Shown: one piece after another, positions 59,553 to 64,000 of the stretch
Position numbering within the stretch: position 1 is the first letter of the stretch
Layout: each line of letters starts with the position of its first letter
From: Lachnoanaerobaculum sanguinis
GTDB taxonomy: Bacteria > Bacillota > Clostridia > Lachnospirales > Lachnospiraceae
Reading direction: 5' to 3'
NCBI RefSeq assembly: GCF_033242365.1
Contig: NZ_BTHK01000001.1
Span: 179,123-243,122 of the forward strand
Length of the DNA stretch: 64,000 nucleotides
Program-made: the position numbers and the translations under genes
Notes under the pieces: generated by a model
The model's input: the letters and a program-made list of their open reading frames with translations, nothing else
Databases searched by the model: none
Told to the model about the DNA's origin: nothing

Positions 59553-61181
59553 CTATTTTTTTGAAAAGCCTACAAATCTCATATCTGAAATTCCGGCCCA
59601 GTTAGGCTCGAATCCCTCGATATTCTTGCTTACACCATAATAGTGCTCTTTTGAGAACATAGGTAACCATGCAAAATCTTCTGTAACAATTTTCTTTTCA
59701 AGATCATTATACTCAGATAATCTCTCTTCAGAATTTACTATTGTTCTTGCCGCACTTACTCTGTCCATTACAGCCTTGTCAGGATAATTAAGTGACCTTT
59801 GCTTTGTATTATTCTCATTTCCGAAGAATGTATAAATAAAGTTGTCGGGATCGTTATAATCAGCAGTCCATGTTGACATAAATGAACCGAGTGTACCGTC
59901 TTTTCTTGTTGCAAGCCATGTAGACTCGTCATAATTCTTTATCTCCGCATTTATACCGACTTCACTTAGCTGTGATGATATTACTTCAAGTATAGTCTTT
60001 GTAGTATCTGATGATGATGAATCAACTGAAATCTCCATATCAAATCCGTTCGAATAACCTGCCTCAGCAAGTAAAGCTTTTGCTCCGTCCGGATCATACT
60101 TAAGCTCAGGTAATGTAGAATTATATCCTATAAGTCCTCTTGGGAAAATACCGTTTTCAATTGTTGCCACACCGCCAAGTAATGAATCAATGATTTCCTG
60201 ACGATTGATTGCCATAGAAATTGCTTTTCTTACATTTACATTGTTTAAAGGCTCAATATTCTCATTGAATGTAAAGTATGTAATACCTACTCTTGGAGTA
60301 TGGTAAAGTACATCAGGCATCTCCTTCTTATATGTATCAATATAGTCAAGCATGTAATCAAAATCAAGTATATCAAGCTCACCGTTCTTGAACATCATAT
60401 TTCTTGTTTCTGAGTCAGGTATAACTCTTATAAGAACACCGGGAAGTGATACATCTCCACCCCAATATGTGTCATTCTTTGTAAGTACAATAGAATCATT
60501 CACTGTCCACTCCGCCATCTTGAAAGCGCCTGTTCCAACAGTCACTGAAGGGTCGATACCGAACTTGTCGCCTGCAGCCTCTGTAGTCTCCTTATCAAGC
60601 ATACATACAGGTGATGATGACAGACATGCCAAAAATCCTGAATAAGGCTCAGATAAAGTGATCTCTACAGTATAATCGTCCACAGCTTTTACACCTGTAA
60701 GTTCTTTACTGCTTCCGTCCATAACTTTATCCGCACCTTCAATCTGGCTTACAAAGTCACCGTTTACAGCGCCTGTAACTCCCAGAATTCTTGTGAGTGA
60801 ATACACTACGTCATCAGCTTTAAAATCGGCACCGTTTGAATATTTTACACCTTCCTGTAAATGCAAAGTGTAAATTTTTCCGTCCTCAGATATGTCCCAA
60901 CTCTTTGCCAATGAAGGTACGAGTTCACTTGAACCGTCGCTCTTTATCTTTGCTTCCACCAATCTGTCAAAGATATTTAAAGGTACCATATAATCCTTTG
61001 ATGTCTTATGCGGATCTGCAGTCTGAATATCCGCATTAATTGATGTTACAAGAAATCCTTTAGTATCAATATTTGTTGTTGCTTTGCTCTCCTGTGTAGA
61101 GCCTGTTTCCGTTTTCTTAGAAACGCATGCACTAAGAGTTAATGCTAAAACAGCTCCTAACAATATAATTCTTTTTTTCAT
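59553..61181 (-). CDS. oppA: Peptide-binding lipoprotein of the ABC transporter (OppA/DppA type)
   Basis: 542 residues from ATG 61181 (GAGAGG 4 nt upstream). The lipoprotein signal peptide MKKRIILLGAVLALTLSAC ends with a lipobox (LSAC, Cys19). The SBP family 5 body shows PHKTSKDYMVPLNIFDRL and SWDISEDGKIYTLHLQEGVK (near residues 75-94), and DPSVTVGTGAFKM. It captures peptides outside the membrane. A longer in-frame start at 61241 has no RBS and would hide the signal peptide. Confidence 0.93.
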   Translation of the reverse strand: MKKRIILLGAVLALTLSACVSKKTETGSTQESKATTNIDTKGFLVTSINADIQTADPHKTSKDYMVPLNIFDRLVEAKIKSDGSSELVPSLAKSWDISEDGKIYTLHLQEGVKYSNGADFKADDVVYSLTRILGVTGAVNGDFVSQIEGADKVMDGSSKELTGVKAVDDYTVEITLSEPYSGFLACLSSSPVCMLDKETTEAAGDKFGIDPSVTVGTGAFKMAEWTVNDSIVLTKNDTYWGGDVSLPGVLIRVIPDSETRNMMFKNGELDILDFDYMLDYIDTYKKEMPDVLYHTPRVGITYFTFNENIEPLNNVNVRKAISMAINRQEIIDSLLGGVATIENGIFPRGLIGYNSTLPELKYDPDGAKALLAEAGYSNGFDMEISVDSSSSDTTKTILEVISSQLSEVGINAEIKNYDESTWLATRKDGTLGSFMSTWTADYNDPDNFIYTFFGNENNTKQRSLNYPDKAVMDRVSAARTIVNSEERLSEYNDLEKKIVTEDFAWLPMFSKEHYYGVSKNIEGFEPNWAGISDMRFVGFSKK

Positions 61182-61212
61182 TTTCCTCTCCCGTTTCTTA
61201 TTACTACATGAC

Positions 61213-61241
61213 ATTATAATACTTTTTATAATCAATGCCAA
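61213..61241 (-). promoter_or_regulatory. Sigma-A type promoter for the peptide transporter operon
   Basis: On the minus strand TTGGCA (61236-61241), 17 bp, TATAAT (61213-61218), 32 bp before the oppA start. Confidence 0.75.
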
Positions 61242-61263
61242 ATAATTTTTATATCCGATATAT

Positions 61264-61303
61264 AAAAAAGTCGGGCAAATAATCGCAACCCAACTTTTTT
61301 TAT
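61264..61303 (-). terminator. Terminator of the NlpC/P60 gene
   Basis: AAAGTTGGG and CCCGACTTT pair around a 13-nt loop on the minus strand, followed by TTTATA. It lies just after the stop. Confidence 0.7.
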
Positions 61304-61308
61304 AAAAT

Positions 61309-63354
61309 CTATCTCAGGAATGTAACCGCTTTTATAGGGGTTCTGTAATCACTTCTTCCTATTGTAATTCCAAGATTCTTATTTGCAGCATGAACTATCT
61401 TTCCGTCGCCCATATATATACCTACATGGCTTATCTCTCCGCCACTTCCGTAAAAGAGCAAATCTCCCGGCTGAACTTCCGATACACTTATTTCTCTTCC
61501 GTTATTAGCCTGCTGTCTTGTATTTCTTCCGGTACTGATTCCGAATTTTTCATAAACTCTCATAACAAATCCTGAGCAGTCTGCACCGTTTGTCAATGAT
61601 GTACCACCGTAAACATACGGATTTCCCACATACTGCTTAGCATAAGCAACTATTGCCGACCTTGAAGCCTTTTCCTTGGCTGCCGCTTTTGTGCTTTCAG
61701 TAGTAGCTGCTGTGGTTGCCTTTGATTTGCTTACGCCCGGTCCACCGTTCTCACCTGTTACGACTGAACTTTCTTTCTGAACCTTCTTTGCCTTGGTCTC
61801 AGTTTCCTTAGGCTTTTCGGTATTTCCACCCGGTCCGTATCCTGCCGCTGTTGTGGCTTGTGTGCTGATTTCAACCTTAGATTCCGCAGGCTTAGTCTGT
61901 GGCTGCTCGGCTACAGTTGTGGCCTCCGTCTGCTTTGTTGTATCTTCTACAGCGCTGATTGTTTCAGGTGCCTGTACGGCATCTATCTTTTCCTGAACTG
62001 TTTCAGTTTGCTTGGTTGTTTCAGGAATCTTTGTTTCCTCAGGCTCTTTAACAGTTTCTATGGTGACTTTAGACGATTCCGTTTCTTTTTTAGTGTCCTC
62101 TATAGCCTTTATAGTTTCCGAAACTTTCTTCTCCTCGGAATTCTTTGTGGCTTCAACCGTATCGACATTTGTTTCCGCCTTAGTTGACTGCTTTGTGGCA
62201 TCTTCCGTAAGCTTTGATGTAGGTTTCAGTGTTGTTTCAGGCTGTTTTGTCGTCTCCTTCGGAGTCTCCGATTTTTCTTCATTAGCCTTTGATGTTCCTT
62301 TTATTGTATCCGGAACATTGATATTCACCTCTTTGCTTGCAGGTGTTTCTCTTTTTTCGGCTGCAGGTGACTTTATAGTCTTAGGCTCTGTGCCTGTTTT
62401 TTCTGAAGTTGTCTTCTCGGTTGTCTCCGTAGACTTCTTTGTCTCTTTGGCTTTTGTAGTATCTTCAACTACCGTATCTTTCTTTGCCGCTATAGTTTTA
62501 TCACCGTCTGCATCTACCAGATTTTGATAAATATCCATAGCCTCTTTGGCTTCTGTTTCAAGCTTAGCCTTTTCGAGAGCCTCTATAGTACTCTCTTCCG
62601 TGGTCTTAGCTGTTTTATAAGATATATCCGTCTTTATAAAGTCCTTATAAACATATCCTGTGAGATCGTCATCTACCTGAACCTTTACAAAGTTGTTATC
62701 CTGTCCTACGACTACAAACTTCTCTCCGCCTCCAAGCATAGTGAGTGTATTTGAAGTTATATTAGGTGTTGTTCTCAATCTTACATTATCTATGTCTACA
62801 ACGGTTGCATATGTGACGATTGCATCTTTCGCCATTTTTTTGGCTTTTTCTCCTGTAGCCACTTCTGAAGCCTTTACATAACCTTCAACACTTCCGGAGT
62901 TTATTTTTAACCACTCTCCGCTTTCATTCACCTCGGTTCCTACAACAGTCGCAACTGAACTGTAAGATATACTTCCTACAGCTTCACCGGTCTCTTTGGC
63001 ACTTGAATGAACAACCGTGTCTTTTTTTCGATTGGCTACAACGATATCATCTTTTATGATATCCTCTTTGAGTTTGTCTTGTATTGACGGCGCTTCGTAT
63101 TTCACCGTATCATTTACAAGTTTTGTTCGTGCATCGTCAGCTCCCGTTATCTCTATAGTATTGGTAGTCGCTTCTTTTAATGACTCACCAAGAGCCGTCT
63201 GTGGAGATATAGAGCTTGCCTTATAATTGTTTAAGGCTACGGCCATACCGGAGACTGCGTTACTTGTCTCCAAATCCATATCTGCATAGGCGTTGAAACT
63301 ACATAATGAAACAAGGGTTAGAGCGGATGCCAATGTTAGAATTTTCCTTTTCAT
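61309..63354 (-). CDS. Secreted NlpC/P60 endopeptidase with SH3 domains and Thr/Lys/Glu-rich linker
   Basis: 681 residues from ATG 63354 (AAGGAG upstream). A signal peptide (KRKILTLASALTLVSLCSFNAYA) is followed by two bacterial SH3-like domains (about residues 110-170, GEWLKINSGSVEGYVKASEV; and about 185-245, RLRTTPNITSNTLTMLGGGE). A long low-complexity linker of about 300 residues rich in T, K, E and P carries GYGPGGN and NGGPG elements. The C-terminal NlpC/P60 domain has the catalytic Cys593 in GADCSGFVMRVYEKFG and His643 in SHVGIYMGDG, with His655 as third residue. It cleaves peptidoglycan stem peptides. Confidence 0.93.
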   Translation of the reverse strand: MKRKILTLASALTLVSLCSFNAYADMDLETSNAVSGMAVALNNYKASSISPQTALGESLKEATTNTIEITGADDARTKLVNDTVKYEAPSIQDKLKEDIIKDDIVVANRKKDTVVHSSAKETGEAVGSISYSSVATVVGTEVNESGEWLKINSGSVEGYVKASEVATGEKAKKMAKDAIVTYATVVDIDNVRLRTTPNITSNTLTMLGGGEKFVVVGQDNNFVKVQVDDDLTGYVYKDFIKTDISYKTAKTTEESTIEALEKAKLETEAKEAMDIYQNLVDADGDKTIAAKKDTVVEDTTKAKETKKSTETTEKTTSEKTGTEPKTIKSPAAEKRETPASKEVNINVPDTIKGTSKANEEKSETPKETTKQPETTLKPTSKLTEDATKQSTKAETNVDTVEATKNSEEKKVSETIKAIEDTKKETESSKVTIETVKEPEETKIPETTKQTETVQEKIDAVQAPETISAVEDTTKQTEATTVAEQPQTKPAESKVEISTQATTAAGYGPGGNTEKPKETETKAKKVQKESSVVTGENGGPGVSKSKATTAATTESTKAAAKEKASRSAIVAYAKQYVGNPYVYGGTSLTNGADCSGFVMRVYEKFGISTGRNTRQQANNGREISVSEVQPGDLLFYGSGGEISHVGIYMGDGKIVHAANKNLGITIGRSDYRTPIKAVTFLR

Positions 63355-63386
63355 GAGCACTCCTTGCTTTATTTTAGAGTACTTAA

Positions 63387-63415
63387 ATTATACCAAAATT
63401 TGTAAGATTGAACAA
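63387..63415 (-). promoter_or_regulatory. Sigma-A type promoter for the NlpC/P60 gene
   Basis: On the minus strand TTGTTC (63410-63415), 17 bp, TATAAT (63387-63392), 33 bp before the start codon. Confidence 0.7.
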
Positions 63416-63504
63416 TTACTTTACGCCTGTTTACTTATTACAATATTTTAAACTTTTGATTACGGTTAGCGTTATAAATTCATTTAAAAAGTGTTACACA
63501 AAAA

Positions 63505-63530
63505 AAGAACAACCTAAGTTGTTCTTTAAG
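63505..63530 (-). terminator. Terminator after the tRNA cluster
   Basis: AAGAACAAC and GTTGTTCTT pair around a 4-nt loop on the minus strand, followed by seven T. It directly follows tRNA-Leu. Confidence 0.85.
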
Positions 63531-63614
63531 TGCGGGAAAAGGGACTTGAACCCTCACGTCTATACAGACACAAGATCCTTAGTCTTGCCTGTCTGCCAAT
63601 TCCAGCATTCCCGC
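63531..63614 (-). tRNA. tRNA-Leu (anticodon AAG)
   Basis: Acceptor GCGGGAA pairs with TTCCCGC, discriminator A. Anticodon stem CAAGA/TCTTG encloses CTAAGGA (AAG, reads CUN leucine codons). The long variable arm (TGTCTGTATAGACG region) is typical of class II leucine tRNAs. CCA is not encoded. Confidence 0.93.
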
Positions 63615-63636
63615 ATAGGATTAGATTTTCTAATCA

Positions 63637-63707
63637 AGGCGACAACCAGATTTGAACTGGTGATCAGGGTGTTGCAGACCCACGCCTTACCGCTTGGCTA
63701 TGTCGCC
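63637..63707 (-). tRNA. tRNA-Cys (anticodon GCA)
   Basis: Acceptor GGCGACA pairs with TGTCGCC, discriminator T. Anticodon loop CTGCAAC in a GGGT/ACCC stem gives GCA. T arm CCAGTTCAAATCTGG is intact. CCA is not encoded. Confidence 0.93.
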
Positions 63708-63728
63708 GTGTCTAGTTGCCTAAACAAG

Positions 63729-63801
63729 CGCCCCGAACAGGGCTCGAACCTGTGACACTGCGGTTAACAGCCGCATGCTCTACCTACTGAGCTATCAGGG
63801 C
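63729..63801 (-). tRNA. tRNA-Asn (anticodon GTT)
   Basis: Acceptor GCCCTGA pairs with TCGGGGC (one G-T), discriminator G. Anticodon stem TGCGG/CCGCA encloses CTGTTAA (GTT). T arm ACAGGTTCGAGCCCTGT. First of three tRNA genes downstream of the 23S rRNA gene. Confidence 0.95.
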
Positions 63802-63848
63802 AAATACTCGTGTATTATATCAGATAATCACTGATTATGCAAGTATTT

Positions 63849-63872
63849 TTTTGAAGAAATGTATCTTCAAAA
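63849..63872 (-). other. Hairpin in the spacer between 23S rRNA and tRNA-Asn
   Basis: TTTTGAAGA and TCTTCAAAA form a 9-bp stem with a 6-nt loop followed by AAATAC on the minus strand. Either an rRNA processing stem or a weak terminator. No 5S rRNA sequence is seen in the 116-bp spacer. Confidence 0.5.
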
Positions 63873-63917
63873 CTGCCTACCAAATTCCGAGCTATTATAA
63901 ATTTTTTCCTATCTTTT

Positions 63918-64000
63918 GGTTAAACCCTCGACCTATTAGTAACCATCAACTCAATACATTACTGTACTTACATCTTGGCCCTATCTACCTCGTAGTCTTC
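63918..64000 (-). rRNA. rrl: 23S ribosomal RNA, 3' end (partial)
   Basis: The minus strand reads the conserved 3' terminus: GATAGGGCCAAGATGTAAGT, then TTGATGGTTACTAATAGGTC and GAGGGTTTAACC. The gene continues beyond the window. Confidence 0.93.

Noticed and set aside
61858..62527. Long plus-strand open frames opposite the NlpC/P60 linker
   Set aside because: They are by-products of the repetitive linker codons on the other strand, with no RBS and unusual Ser/Val/Phe-rich composition.

Overview
The window looks like the chromosome of a low-GC Gram-positive anaerobe of the Clostridia, most probably a Lachnospiraceae member. The reasons are the AT-rich sequence, CodY, a MATE exporter, a YitT-type protein, a TGS/uridine-kinase fusion, a roughly 390-residue PRPP synthetase, a YqhQ (DUF1385) gene beside prmC/prfA, and AGGAGG-type ribosome binding sites. 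This assignment is an inference from gene content.

Layout. 1-2700: the start of an ECF-transporter ATPase gene, tRNA-Arg, a TraX-like membrane protein and a MATE exporter. 2722-9258: thirteen closely packed minus-strand genes, many from families used as immunity proteins in polymorphic-toxin loci (DUF1877, DUF2262, CbrC, SMI1/KNR4), i.e. a first, mixed polyimmunity-like cluster. 9371-33904: conserved housekeeping sequence with codY, the run (39-aa membrane ORF)-alaS-nagB-nagA, rqcH, the run DUF512-der-plsY-gpsA-mgtA, a GH2 beta-galactosidase, prs, the run yqhQ-prmC-prfA-ilvE-nucleoside kinase, and rpmE. 54798-64000: yitT, a five-gene oligopeptide ABC transporter operon, a secreted NlpC/P60 hydrolase, three tRNA genes (Leu, Cys, Asn) and the 3' end of a 23S rRNA gene, all on the minus strand.

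The unusual part is 34004-54715, about 20.7 kb. It is an array of small minus-strand genes in which at least 22 belong to three sequence families (called A, B and C here). The families differ in their N-terminal halves but share a C-terminal signature, roughly G[RK]E..ILEF.HRY...P, then [FY]-T-x-x-[DN]-I-[DE], then W-x-Y-x-[DS]-P-[DK]. They are interleaved with a SUKH-type gene (D), an RNA 2'-phosphotransferase (KptA/Tpt1), remnants of both, and a recurrent hairpin. The ancestral transcription unit can be read as D-KptA-C-B-(B)-A-hairpin. It has been amplified by segmental duplication, shortened by deletions and shuffled by recombination. Fragments of polymorphic-toxin C-terminal tips lie inside the array: one before an Imm74 gene, one before a 140-aa ORF, one fused to a D fragment before a two-domain immunity-like protein, and one left as promoter + start codon + tip. 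Two ORF6N genes, an IS3-family remnant, a recombinase tail and a DNA-methylase tail are also present. I read the region as a rapidly evolving orphan-immunity array. The A/B/C family itself is one I do not recognise.

How the genes work together: housekeeping operons are coupled by short spacings and TAATG overlaps. NagA and NagB feed GlcNAc-6-P into glycolysis. GpsA and PlsY supply and acylate glycerol-3-phosphate. PrfA is modified by PrmC. The peptide transporter imports amino acids, the class of nutrient that CodY senses. The array genes would protect the cell from toxins of competing kin, and the toxin genes themselves are absent or decayed here.
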